Source: Holtermannia corniformis (taxonomy: Eukaryota; Basidiomycota; Tremellomycetes; Holtermanniales). Taken from it: a DNA stretch of 64,000 bases. The stretch's first letter is position 1. Every line of letters starts with the position of its first letter. The translations under genes and the position numbers were made by a program. This document shows positions 46,884-57,226 of this stretch, piece by piece. The notes beneath the pieces are model-generated. The model saw only the letters and a list, made by a program, of their open reading frames with translations, ran no database searches and was not told the origin of the DNA. The stretch is from NCBI GenBank assembly GCA_001599935.1, contig BCIJ01000037.1:101508-165507 (forward strand). The letters run 5' to 3'.

Positions 46884-47257
46884 TCACTCTGTCGCGGGCG
46901 AGCTGCCGGTGTCGGTCTTGGTGTTGACGTTGGCGCCGTCGTCGAGCCACGGCGTGCGTCCAGCTTTGAGAGCCGGTAAGATGACCTATTCGATGTCAGC
47001 TCTAGCACCCAACCGCCAGTCCCAGCCCCAGCCCCAGTCACATTGTGCCATTCATCATACAGCATCGCGCCCGTCACCTTCACTTTCCCCTTGCCCTCGT
47101 TCTCACCGCCGAGCCTAACGCTGAGCTCATACCAGTCTACGCTCTTTGCGTTCTCGCAAACGGCCAACACCAGTGCGAGTGCGTGCGCGCGCGCAGGTTT
47201 CGACTTTGGTTTCTTGGCGGGAGATTCCGAGCTGGTCGAGAGCTTGCGTTTGGTCAT
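46884..47257 (-). CDS. small SANT/Myb-like protein (single repeat)
   Basis: Two exons. A basic N-terminus MTKRKLSTSSESPAKKPKSK (nuclear-localisation-like) is followed by one helical repeat: ARAHALALVLAVCENAKSVD, WYELSVRLGG, an insertion, then AMLYDEWHNVILPALKAG. After a 56-nt intron (donor at gtgact) the protein ends RTPWLDDGANVNTKTDTGSS-PATE. The last helix (LYDEWHNVILPALKAG) matches the repeat helices of the gene next door (VYDMYRKVLLPQIEVG, VYDMWRKIIRPKLERG), so the two are paralogues. SANT/Myb-like repeats bind DNA or histone tails. No named family was recognised. Confidence 0.7.
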
Positions 47258-47455
47258 TGTGGATGATCTGTAGCGGTGTGATGGAGATGGATGGTGCGGT
47301 TGACAAAGGAGGGATCTGGTGTAGAGTGTGTTTCAGCTCATTTGGTGCTCGACGACGGTTCGGTCTGTGCGCAGGTTCTGACGTTTCATGATTGAGATGG
47401 ATGGCATACTGCTGTGCGACCTTTTTGCCAACGACTGAGAGAAGAAGCGCGCACC
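47258..47455. promoter_or_regulatory. bidirectional promoter of the SANT-like pair
   Basis: 198 nt between opposed start codons of two paralogues, so both genes must share this promoter region. Confidence 0.5.
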
Positions 47456-48140
47456 ATGCCGAGGCAAAAGCAAGTCAAGGATGAGAAGAAGCCTTACAAT
47501 GCAATGCATGGCAGCGGCCGGAAGAATACAGCAGGGACGAAATGGACGAGTGGGGAGAAGACGGGCCTTGTCGTCCAAGTGCTCAAGGTACAGATGGACC
47601 CGCTCCGACCCCGATTACGACTGATCCGGTCGTTGTAGACGACTAGTCCGAACTGGGAAGCGATTGCGTCCAAGCTGGGATTCACTAGATCCAGTGCGTG
47701 AATGTACGAGTGAGAAACCGGTGGCAGGATTGATGTGCGCCAAAGAGGTGTACGACATGTACCGCAAGGTGCTGCTGCCGCAGATCGAGGTTGGTCAGGC
47801 GATCAATGTCGTCAGGGGTACTGCGAGTCCTTGGACTAGTGAGAAGAAGGTGCAGTTGCTGGCATTGATCCTCGAGGTATGTGGCGGTGTACGAGCACGA
47901 TCCTCACCAGAGACGGAGCTAGTCGCTGACAGTATCGCAACTGGCAGGACAGCAAACCGGACTGGCATGCGCTGACTCGGACGCTCCTCCCCGACAAGAC
48001 CAAGACCCGTGAGTAGGCCTCGCTGCGTGTCCTACCAGCCTGAATCTGCAGCGTACAGGCAGTGCTGAGACCGACCAGAAGTCTATGACATGTGGCGCAA
48101 AATCATCAGGCCAAAGCTCGAGCGCGGCGAGGCTTTCTGA
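47456..48140 (+). CDS. small two-repeat SANT/Myb-like protein
   Basis: Five exons encode roughly 150 residues. The basic start MPRQKQVKDEKKPYNAMHGS precedes two matching repeats. Repeat 1 is KWTSGEKTGLVVQVLKTTSP, NWEAIASKLGFTRSKVYDMY, RKVLLPQIEVG. Repeat 2 is PWTSEKKVQLLALILEDSKP, DWHALTRTLLPDKTKTQVYD, MWRKIIRPKLERG, and the protein stops soon after (EAF). The pattern W-(x)n-W-(x)n-V-Y-D-M-(W/Y)-R-K has the tryptophan spacing of SANT/Myb domains. It is probably a nuclear DNA- or chromatin-binding protein, with the opposite-strand neighbour as a single-repeat paralogue. Stop TGA 48138-48140. Confidence 0.78.
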
Positions 48141-48307
48141 TGTCACCGCGCAGCTTTGTATTCCTCGGCGTGCTGCATCTCTGTGTATATGATGGATGAG
48201 ATGTCCTTGACGCTAGACGTGCTGCTTGTGCCACTGACGGACATGTCTCACTGTCCGCTGCCCAGCTTGTACGTCGGTGCGCACCGTTGGTAGCTATCGC
48301 CATCACG

Positions 48308-49741
48308 ATGAAGGTCGCAGTCACAGGTACCTATGCCTCTTTGACTGCATATACACTGCTAATGCTGGATCGCAGGAGCGAGCGGACTCCTCGGTCGTGC
48401 CGTCGCCCAGCACTTCCGCAACAACGGTGACGACGGTGCGCTCCTTGGCCCAGTCGCTGCACTGGCCACTGACGTTCTTATAGTCATCGCGCTCGCCCTC
48501 ACCCGAGCAGACAAAGACAGCTCTTACACCAAGCTCGATTTGCTAGACGACGAGGCCGTCAGGACGTTCTTTGAGCGCGAGAAGCCAGATGGTGTGTCGG
48601 GTCAAGGTGCATCGAGGTTGATGCTGATCTGTAATAGCTGTGATACATTGTGGGTATACGACATGGCAGCGTGTGATGGTCAAGCTGATGGCGTAAGGTG
48701 CTGCAGAGAGGCGGCCTGACGTGGCCGAGGCCGTGCGTGAGCCGCATACAAGATACCTCGACTAACAATTTCGCTCCAGGACCCAGAGAAAGCCCGCCTG
48801 GTCGGTATCGCTCATCGCGTTCACAACTACAAGCTGAACATGACAGATCAACGCCGTCGTGCCATCAACCCTCGCACAGCTCAGCCGCACTCTCGGCTTC
48901 ACGCTCGTCTACATCTCGACCGACTACGTCTTTGACGGCTTCAAGTGCGTTTTAGCCAACCTGCACAGCAGTATGCTGATCACAGCTTACAGCCCGCCAT
49001 ACGAGGTTGGTGATACGCCAGGCCCACTGCAGATGTATGGCCGGCTCAAGCGCGACGGCGAGCTCGCGACGTTGGCCGAGCAGGACAAGGGCGCCAAGGC
49101 GACCGTCTTGCGTGTGCCGATCTTGTGCGTTGGCTCGGCAGGGTGTCGATCGTATCTGACCAAGCGCACAGGTACGGCGTGTCTGAATACAACGCGGAAT
49201 CAGCCGTCAACATTCTTGTCGACAGTCGGTCGTCTTATTGCTGCGTTAGAGCATGTGCTGATGAAGCCCAGTTGTCAAGGACCAGTCTGGCAAGGTGTAT
49301 AAGAGTAGGTCGCGAGCGTGCAATGTGCATTGGCCATTGACTCTGGCTCAGTGGATGACTACCAAATCCGCTACCCAACCAACGTGTCCGACATTGCGCG
49401 CGTCCTGCACGCCCTCGTCCGTAAGTATCTTGCCTTTGTTCTTGTACTCTCTGAACCCCTACGCAGACCGACCAGCCGATGCCGCCCTGCCGCCAATCCT
49501 GCACTACTCGTCTCCACACAAAATGACCAAGTACGACATGACGCGCGTAATTGCCAACCACCTGTCGATGCCCTTGGACCACGTCAAAGCTGACTCTCAG
49601 GCGCCAACAAAGCCACGGCCGGGAGAGACGCCGAGACCGGGAAACACTGCGCTCTCTGTCAAAGCTTTGCAAGAGCTGGGGATCAATGTCGATGAGCAGA
49701 AGAGCTTTGAGCAGTGGTGGGGCGAGTACCTGAAGCGATGA
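48308..49741 (+). CDS. RmlD-like reductase, MAT2B (methionine adenosyltransferase beta subunit) type
   Basis: The spliced protein starts MKVAVTGASGLLGRAVAQHF, a Rossmann NAD(P)-binding loop (G-x-S-G-x-x-G). It continues KDSSYTKLDLLDDEAVRTFF, EREKPDAVIHCAAERRPDVA, EADPEKARLINAVVPSTLAQ, LVYISTDYVFDGFKPPYEVG, LQMYGRLKRDGELATLAEQD (YxxxK) and KATVLRVPILYGVSEYNAES. The late part, YQIRYPTNVSDIARVLHALV and SSPHKMTKYDMTRVIANHLS, ends FEQWWGEYLKR. This is the MAT2B/dTDP-4-dehydrorhamnose-reductase family; in animals the beta subunit tunes SAM synthase, while fungal members may act as reductases. About nine introns of 43-50 nt; the donor gtgggt at the CAT-T junction is needed to keep IHCAAE in frame. 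Stop TGA 49739-49741. Confidence 0.87.
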
Positions 49742-49811
49742 GGGATCGATGAGTAGATGGCGATCACGTGACGTCGTCTGGAAAGAAACGATGCATGTCG
49801 AATGGTAGTGA

Positions 49812-49890
49812 GTGTTACATGACGGACGCGCGCGCCGCTCTGCGGCGCGGCGCGGCGCAAATTGCTAACTACGGGGCGCATCTAGAGTTG
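49812..49890 (+). repeat. 79-nt sequence duplicated on the left of the N gap
   Basis: It begins GTGTTACATGACGG and ends CTAGAGTTG, with a G+C-rich centre (ctctgcggcgcggcgcggcg). It is identical to 49991-50069. Best explained as the overlap of two contig ends that the assembler failed to merge. Confidence 0.9.
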
Positions 49891-49990
49891 NNNNNNNNNN
49901 NNNNNNNNNNNNNNNNNNNNNNNNNNNNNNNNNNNNNNNNNNNNNNNNNNNNNNNNNNNNNNNNNNNNNNNNNNNNNNNNNNNNNNNNNN
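49891..49990. other. assembly gap, 100 N
   Basis: Exactly 100 undetermined bases, the usual placeholder for a gap of unknown size. Confidence 0.99.
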
Positions 49991-50069
49991 GTGTTACATG
50001 ACGGACGCGCGCGCCGCTCTGCGGCGCGGCGCGGCGCAAATTGCTAACTACGGGGCGCATCTAGAGTTG
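49991..50069 (+). repeat. 79-nt sequence duplicated on the right of the N gap
   Basis: Identical base for base to 49812-49890; see that entry. Confidence 0.9.
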
Positions 50070-50085
50070 CGGGCTAATTCCGACA

Positions 50086-50958
50086 ATGCAGCCACGACTT
50101 TGGTTTCGCAGTGTGCAACAACGACGACGATGAGCGTCCTGTGCAAGACTCCTATCGCGAGTGCGGCGCGAGCGAGCTCGTCTCGTACTTTCACCGCAAG
50201 TCATCATTGGCGCACCGACGATGAGACTAACAGGGAATAGACATCGGCGCGGTGCTGCGCAAAGCAGCGAACACTGATTGTGGAACTGATCGAGGACGTG
50301 CCGAGCTTGGGTGCGAAATGTACGTCTTGATCATCCGATAGAGTGGGCAAGGTCAGACGGACGGCTAAGTTGTGCACTGTAGTCGATAGAGTCCAAGTCG
50401 CGCCCGGTCGGATGCGGCACGAGCTGTTCCCGCGCAACTTGGCGCACTACATCCCATGGAAGAAGGCGAGCGAGCGCCAGACCTACCGCTATACTGTCAG
50501 TGCCGTCGATTGAGATCTCACACCGTTGGCTGACTAGCCAGCCCCCACCGAGCGATTCCCCTCAAATCCCATCCTCGTCCGAATCGACCGTTACCGAGAG
50601 CGCGCCCGAGCTGTCACCAACGCCGCAAGATTTACTCGACGCACTGTATCTCGCGCCTGAAACGCTTGTTTTCGAACGACGGACGGTCGCGCCGACGTCG
50701 GATGCGCTCCATGGCTCGTTGACGCTCTCGGACGTGATGGAGCGTTTGGCGCTGCCAGTGGGTGAATTCACGGTCGATTGGGTTGAACAGGAGGGTGCGG
50801 GCGCGGCGCAGCTCTCGAGGGCGGGCAGGGTCAAGTATCTGGGTGAACGTGGGGTGACGCTGGCGGTGAGAGGGAGAGGCGAGGAGAAGGTACAGCTCGT
50901 GGTCAGGGTTGTGAGACCTGAAGAGGATGCGGTTGCGGAGCAGGCGGTGGCGGAGTGA
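50086..50958 (+). CDS. mitochondrial large-subunit ribosomal protein bL9m
   Basis: The core is clearly bL9: RTLIVELIEDVPSLGAKFDR, VQVAPGRMRHELFPRNLAHY, IPWKKASERQTYRYT, a Pro/Ser linker, and the C-terminal domain LSDVMERLALPVGEFTVDWV and GRGEEKVQLVVRVVRPEE. Stop TGA 50956-50958. The 5' end is uncertain: the core exon (starting near 50234) needs a phase-0 junction. The ATG at 50086 (MQPRLWFRS, a basic presequence) followed by a gtgcaa donor satisfies it. The longer-looking frame from 50130 (MSVLCKTPIASAARASSSRT) also resembles a mitochondrial presequence but cannot join in phase at its only good donor. The N gap lies just upstream, so sequence error is possible. Confidence 0.8.
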
Positions 50959-51239
50959 TGCATGCGGTGCTGAGATGTGCGATCTGCGCAGTCGGATGGT
51001 GCGCTATTGACATGCGGCTGCCGAGCGAGCAGCGCACCGAATTGTTGCCTCGGCGGCCATACCCACGAACAGCACATCCAACGGTGAAAAGTGTCGGCGT
51101 TTCCTCACGATAGCGTCGTTCGACCAACTCGAACGAGCTCCACACACGTTGGGTCCATCGTGAGATCAAGACCGTGTCAGACGTGTGAAAAGTGACAATA
51201 GATACATGACTGCCGTCCCAACGTCCTCGGCATCGACTC

Positions 51240-51977
51240 CTACTGACCCTTTGCCTTCCTAAACGCATCCTCTTCAGCCTGCATGCCCTCGGCTTCACGC
51301 AACCGTCTGGTAAAGTCTGAAGCCTTGACTTTGGGTGCTTTTGCGCCTGTAGATGAATAATGCCCTGCACTCCCGCTAGCCTGCGGGGTGGTACCAATCA
51401 GGTCCGGGTGCGACTCTTCGCCTCGTAGAGACGGTTTCACCGATAGGTCGGGTGGGAGTTGACCTGAGCGAACTCAGCTCTAGAACGCTTAGGCAAGTCA
51501 ACGGACCCGTCAATGCGCGCTCGCGTTGATCCTTGACATCGTCTGCCTTGTTCGTCAACAGCAACGTGCCCGCTACGGCGGCTACGACCGTCACGCCTTG
51601 GGCGCTAGATTATCTGGATCAGTGCATGCACCCCCTCCACCACCGCCGCGAGTACTCACGCAACACGCAACCTCAAATACTTGTTAAACTGCGTTCTGTT
51701 CCCCGACCTCAAACTACCCGTCGCTCCGATCAACGCCGCACAGGTCGCGAGGATGCCTAGTCAAGTAGCCGACGTCAGCGTTCAGACCGAGCTACGACGA
51801 CGGACCGAGCGGGACCAACGGCTGCCGCTTGCACTTTTCCCATCCGTGCGAGAGGTACGTCTCTGGTTCTGAAGAGTAAGCCTTTTGCGGAGAAGTCATG
51901 GTCGGCTGCACTGCAAGCTGAGGACCGAGATCGATCGTCGCGAGATCCATGGCCGTCCACGGATCATACAGTGACAT
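51240..51977 (-). CDS. HIG1-domain protein, RCF1-like respiratory supercomplex factor
   Basis: Four exons. The start MSLYDPWTAMDLATIDLGPQ leads to EPETYLSHGWEKCKRQPLVP, the entry to the HIG1 domain. The domain continues LGILATCAALIGATGSLRSG (helix 1), NRTQFNKYLRLRVAAQGVTV and VAAVAGTLLLTNKADDVKDQ (helix 2), matching the (Q/E)PLVPLG...R...AQG.TV pattern of Rcf1/HIGD proteins. The tail is charged (KASDFTRRLREAEGMQAEED). These inner-membrane proteins bind cytochrome c oxidase and help form III-IV supercomplexes. The ATG at 51977 is only 12 nt past the stop codon of the upstream NOP2 gene on the same strand; later in-frame Met codons exist before the domain. Confidence 0.85.
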
Positions 51978-51989
51978 GGTACACCTCCA

Positions 51990-54405
51990 CTACTGCCGCC
52001 TCTGCTGGGTCACCTTCTTGCTGCCCTTGCTCTTCCCAGGAGCAGGCACACGCTTGGTCGTCGTCTCGGCCGCAGCCTCGTCATCGGCCTTGCTCTTGAC
52101 CTTGATCCCCTTGGCCTTGAGCAGATGCCTTCGCTTGCTCTCTGCACAAAACTCAGTAAACTGCCACCGGCGTCAACCCAACGCACCCTCGATCAACTTG
52201 GCGTCTTCGTCGTCTGCAAACGCCGGCTTGTCCTGTGGCACGACGGCGCCTTCGTCGTCGACAATCATCTGCACGTCCCCGGCCTCGTCCTCATCCTCGA
52301 CCGGCCCAGCAGTCTTCTTGACCCGCTTGCCGACTTTGAACTTTGCGACGTAGAACCCGTCCACTGCGTTGGGTTAGTCGCTGCGAGCTGATGGCGTAAA
52401 TCAATACGACATACTATTATGCTTGTGAGGGTAAAACTGCCGTCTGTCAGCTCCACCTCACCGATACCCATCCAGGCCACGCACCCGCCGCGTCAGGTTC
52501 AAGCTCGAGTGGAACTGCTTGCCCTCAAACGCCTTGAAGCCCTCGACGCCAAACTCCAGGCCGGTCGGTACGAGCCGACAGTGCGGGCGCTTGCGCAGCG
52601 CATAGTCGACGACCGACTCGTTCTCGTCGACTGTAACGCTGCAGGTCGAGTAGACGACGTAGCCGCCCGTCGACGAGTTTGCGTCGCACGAGTCGAGTGC
52701 GCACAGGATGAGCTGTTTTTGCAAATGGGCCAGCAGTTGAAAGTCGCGCTCCGACTGCAAGAGTCAGTATGGTGGCGTATAGGACTCGGGCGGCACATAC
52801 CTTGTTGACCTTTACACTCGGATCTTTCGAGATGACACCGGTCCCACTGCATGGTGCATCGAGCAAGACGCGATCAAACCCGCCCATGACGCGCGGGAAC
52901 TCGCGCCCGTCATACGAGCAAACGACGACGTTTTTGCAGCCCATGCGGTGCACGTTGGCCGTTAGGCTCTTTGTCCGCGCCTTGTTGCTGTCGTTGGCAA
53001 ACACTACGCCCGTGTTCTGCAGCAGCGCCGAAATGTACGTCGTCTTGCCACCGGGCGCCGAGGCCATGTCGAGCACGCGCTCGTCCGGCTGCGGCGCGAG
53101 CGCGATGACGGGCAAAAAGGACGAGGCCGCTTGCAGCATGTAGTGTCCTGCAAGGTATTCCGGTGTTGCGCCGATCGGGACGGTACTCTCAAACACTTGG
53201 AGCCCGACCTTGGACCATTTCCCGATCGGTTCGAGGTTGACGCCGCGGTTGATCAAAGCCTGCGCGAGGTCTCTTCGCCGTGTGCGCAGAGTGTTGGTCC
53301 GGATTGTGACCGGCCGAGGCGTCTCGTTGGCTTCGAAAAAGGCAAGGGCCTCGCCGACCGAAAACAGCTTCATGAGCTTGCCAACGAGAAAGGTGTTGTA
53401 GCCGAAATACGTCGCAATGTCGTGCTGGAGCTGCAGGTGGTGTTCGGACCGTGAACGGCCAGGGAGGCCCTTGAACTTTTGCTCGGCTCCGTCCTTGCCC
53501 GTCAACACGCCGACGAGCCAGCGCATCCGGAGCTCGACGCCACGCAGACTCGTCCCTTCCTCGTGCTCGTCCTCTTGGCCGTCTGCAGCCGGGAGTGTGA
53601 ACCCGTCGTTTTGCAGATCGTCCTCGAGGTTGGTCTGGATCTCGCCACCCTCGCCATCGTCCGGGATCGGGTTCGGCCGCAGGTGGGGCGGCAGCTCGTC
53701 GTCGCCATCAACCATGTCGGCATCTTCGTCGCCGTCATTAGACGACGCGAACGCAGAGTCGGCGTCGTTCTCGGCGTCAAACTCGTCATCGTCTGAATCG
53801 ACCTCGAACTCGTCTTGGTCCATCTCGAGGTCTTCGTCGGATGGCGCGGCGTCGAGATCGAAAGTGTGCTGGCCTGCTGGCGCTGCCTCGTCGTCGTCGT
53901 TGAGCATCTGTGAAGCGTGTTGGTCATTGCAGCGTGTATTTGATGTGGCGACGCACATCATCCTCTCCCTCCGATTCTGAGAACACGAGCTCCTTGACAG
54001 GTCCACGCTCGACCGCTTCGGTACTAGGGCGAGTCAGTACACTTTCGACCTACTCGGCACACCACTCACGGTTTGGTCTTCTTCTTGACCACTGGTTCAT
54101 CCTCTTCCGACTCTGAGAGCTCGCTGCACGCCATCAGCCTGTGAACCATTGTCATTCCGCCGCACGACGAACCCTCGCTCCAGCGCCTCGTCGTCCTCAC
54201 TCTCCTCATCCACCACATCTACCGCCTTGCCTTTTGGCTTGCGTGCGGGCTTGACGACCTTGACGGCCTTGACCGTCTTGCGCTCGTCGCGAGTCGAAGG
54301 CGCCTTCTTCTTGCCCTTGTTGACGCGCGCTGGGTTCCGCGGCTTGCTGTCTGAGCCGGGCAAAGGCTGAGGTGGAGCCTGCTTGTTCTTTGCCTTGCGT
54401 CCCAT
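51990..54405 (-). CDS. NOP2: NOP2/NSUN1 25S rRNA (cytosine-5) methyltransferase
   Basis: The start MGRKAKNKQAPPQPLPGSDS is typical of Nop2, followed by basic and then acidic tracts (DEESEDDEALERGF; LEMDQDEFEVDSDDDEFDAE). The PUA-like/N1 segment includes HDIATYFGYNTFLVGKLMKL and RPVTIRTNTLRTRRRDLAQA. The catalytic core shows YMLQAASSFLPVIALAPQPD, the SAM loop LDMASAPGGKTTYISALLQN, and both catalytic cysteines: LDAPCSGTG and YSTCSVTVDENE. The TRRFYPHKHNMDGFYVAKFK segment and a Lys-rich tail end at TAG 51990-51992. It methylates 25S rRNA in the nucleolus and is needed for 60S assembly. It is divergent to ARP8 over 226 nt and nearly abuts RCF1 downstream. Confidence 0.94.
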
Positions 54406-54631
54406 GGTGATCTATGCGAAAGATGAACAAACCAAGTGGGCAGAGGACAAGTGCAGCGAAAGTGGACCAAAACTCGCCAACTTTGTGGGAATGACGTGTT
54501 GGTGATATCAGAGCAAGCGCAGAATCACATGAAAGTGCTCATCACTTTGATAAGCCGAGAGCAACATGATGTACATGCTCGTCGTCTTCTTTCTCTTCGT
54601 TTTCCTCTTGATCCTATCCATCTACCACCCA
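54406..54631. promoter_or_regulatory. bidirectional promoter of NOP2 and ARP8
   Basis: 226 nt between opposed start codons. It is richer in A+T than the flanking coding sequence. No defined element was assigned. Confidence 0.5.
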
Positions 54632-57142
54632 ATGTCAAAGAGAAAGGCGGTATGTACATGCAGGAACCACCAAACATGAGTCTTACACTGCCAGCAACGC
54701 CTCGCCGAGCTCGATCAGCCGTTTGTTGCGTATACAAACTTCTCCGTCCCAACAGGGTTCGTCCACCCTCGTACATCCTTGTAGCATGCTGATAGACGAC
54801 AGAATCAACACCAAGAACCAGTCTAGCACATACCAGCGCTCTGAGAACCAGTCGGGCTGGGTTCGTCGCTTGGCCGAACGCAAGGCGGTTCTGTATGATC
54901 AAGCCAAAAGGATACACGCGCAGGAGCTGCTCGAGCAAGGGATCGAGCCGCCAGTAGACGAGGTGCGTGTGTCGCCAGCGTCTAGCAGCGCTAACGTGGC
55001 CCGCGCAGAGCCCCTTGGCCTCGGTCTTGATCATCCACCCCGGTTCGCGCTTCCTCCGGATCGGCCGTGCATCCGACTTCTACCCGACCCAAGTCCCAAA
55101 TTGCATCGCGCGCAAAACGTCACACGGATTCGAAACGCACCAGCCGCCAGTCTATGGCCGTAGTGCGCGGCTCGCGTTCGAGACCGAGATGAAAGCCCGC
55201 GCAGAACGGAATGGACATGCCGAGGATGAGGAAGAGCCCGTGGAACCAGTGTGTAAAGTGACTTGCGTCTCGGGTAGGCGCTGACTGGACAGCTCGTGGC
55301 GAGGATCGGAGAACTCAAGGAATCGCTGCGGAACCGGATGCGTGTGCAAAAGTTGCGCGCGACCCCACAGGCGGGCGCTCTGGCCGTCGGCTTCAACGAG
55401 ACGGTCAAGCCGGAGGCCCTGCCAGAACACAACGATCCGTACCGTACAGAGTGGACCGAGACGGGTGATCGTAGTTACCTCGTTGGGGAAGAGGTGTGTC
55501 CATGTTTGGCACCCTCTCTCGGCAGCTCACACCCGCAGGCACTCAAGCTGCCCGACTCGTCCGGGTTCACCGTCCGTTATCCCCTCCTGAGCCGCAGCTT
55601 CAATACGCGCGACTATGCATCTCCCCAAGTCCTCCTCGACGACCTGTATACCATCCTGACCGAATCCCTCGCGAATACACTTGGGATCCAGAAAGCAACC
55701 TACGAGGTGGGTGCCGTTTCCCTCGTGCAAAACGCAGGCGCATCCCGCTCACACACTCAGAACCTCTCGGTCGTCCTCGTCGTGCCCGACGTGGTCGACT
55801 GCTCGTATCTCAGCGAGATGGGCCACCTGCTGATGGTGACCATGGGTTTCAAGCAGCTCGCCGTCCAACAGGAGTCCTACTGTGCAATCTTTGGCGCCGG
55901 GATGCCGAGCGCGTGTGTGGTCGATATCGGCGCCCAGCAGACTTCCGTGACCTGTGTGGACGAAGGCTTGGTCGTGCAGGAGAGCCGGTCGGTAGCTCGC
56001 AGCGTTATCGAATCAGACTAACGCGCGCCATAGCCAAGTTCTAGCCTACGGCGGCGAAGACGTCACTGGCGTGCTCTCGCTCATCCTGCAACATTCAGCG
56101 TTTCCCTACAAGGAGCTCGATCTCGGCAGTCGGCAAGATTGGCTCATGATGGATGATCTCAAACAACGCATGTGTACCCTTGTCGAGGTCAGTCGCTCGC
56201 CGCGTCAGTAGCCACCCAAAATGAACCTAACGGGATGCATAGTCCAACGTCGCGCCGAGTGTTTGGGACTTTCATGTCCGCCGCCCGGGCGCGTTGACGC
56301 TGAAATACTCTGTGAGGACATACGAAGAGCCCGTGTTGGCACCCATGGTGAGTTTGTTTGCGCTGTCAGAACGAGCTGACGGGGCAGTGTTTGTTCGAGC
56401 CGAGAATCGTGCGCTTTAGGGCTGTACAAGAACTCAAGCTGATGAGTGTAGATCGACTTTTCAGGCAAGGACGTCCGCCATGAATTATTCCCTTCACCCG
56501 ATACGGTCGAGACGCTGGACAGTACCGTCAATGGCGTAGTGAGTGCATTTACGGCCGGATTGCAAACAGCTAACGGTGCAGACGGGCGCTATGCAACTCA
56601 GCACATACCACTTGCGACCGGTCCCGCCGCCCGCACCGCCGGTCGTCACGGTTGATCCAACGACCGGTCTCGAAGTGACGATGCCTGCGCCCCCGGTCGA
56701 GCCACTACCGCTGCCTGCAACCGAGGTCATGCTTCACGCATCGCGCATGCCACTAGACTATGCGGCCTCGTGCTCGATCGCAACGTGCGGCAACGAGACC
56801 AAGGTCAAGAACATTGCGGCCGCCATCTTGTTGATCGGCGGTGGCGCACTCCTGCCTGGCGTCGGCGCCGCTCTTGAATCCCGGTCAGTCGCCGGTATGG
56901 TTGCTGCTGCACTGTTTGATGCTGACGCGGGCGACAGACTCGGACCGCTCGTGCGTGCGCGCAACCCGGTGGCGGAACCGCGCATCATCCCTCCACCTCG
57001 CGGGATCGACCCGAGGTTCCTGTGCTGGAAGGGCGCTCAAGTCATGTGCAGCCTCGAGTCCTTGTCCGACATGTGGCTCCGGCGGGACGAGTGGCTGCAG
57101 ACGGGGCTACGTGCGCTCAAAGAGCACGCCGCGTTTCTCTAG
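54632..57142 (+). CDS. ARP8: actin-related protein 8 (INO80 chromatin remodeller subunit)
   Basis: A first exon MSKRKA (54632-54649) with a gtatgt donor joins QQRLAELDQPFVAYTNFSVP. Then come NTKNQSSTYQRSENQSGWVR and the actin fold: VLIIHPGSRFLRIGRASDFY, PNCIARKTSHGFE, GDRSYLVGEEALKLPDSSGF, LSVVLVVPDVVDCSYLSEMG, YCAIFGAGMPSACVVDIGAQ, SVTCVDEGLVVQESR, VLAYGGEDVTGVLSLILQHS, AAILLIGGGALLPGVGAALE, PRGIDPRFLCWKGAQVMCSL and a C-terminus WLQTGLRALKEHAAFL. These are conserved Arp8 segments; the family binds nucleosomes/linker DNA as part of the INO80 Arp module with Arp4 and actin. Between YTNFSVPTG and MLIDDR the only in-phase GT-AG intron directly joining the two is 28 nt; a longer alternative skips that segment and joins at NQSSTY. 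Stop TAG 57140-57142. Confidence 0.92.
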
Positions 57143-57226
57143 GCCCGTGCGATGCATCCTTTCATCCTCACCCTCGGGTTTCAGCATACAGCATCGCATA
57201 ATCACATTTCATCAAGAGTGGCAGGA

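Larger units (their letters stand above)
49742..50085. other. intergenic region containing a scaffold gap
   Basis: It includes the 100-N gap and its two flanking 79-nt copies. Removing the gap and one copy would leave about 165 nt between MAT2B-like and bL9m genes, in line with spacing elsewhere in the window. Confidence 0.7.
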
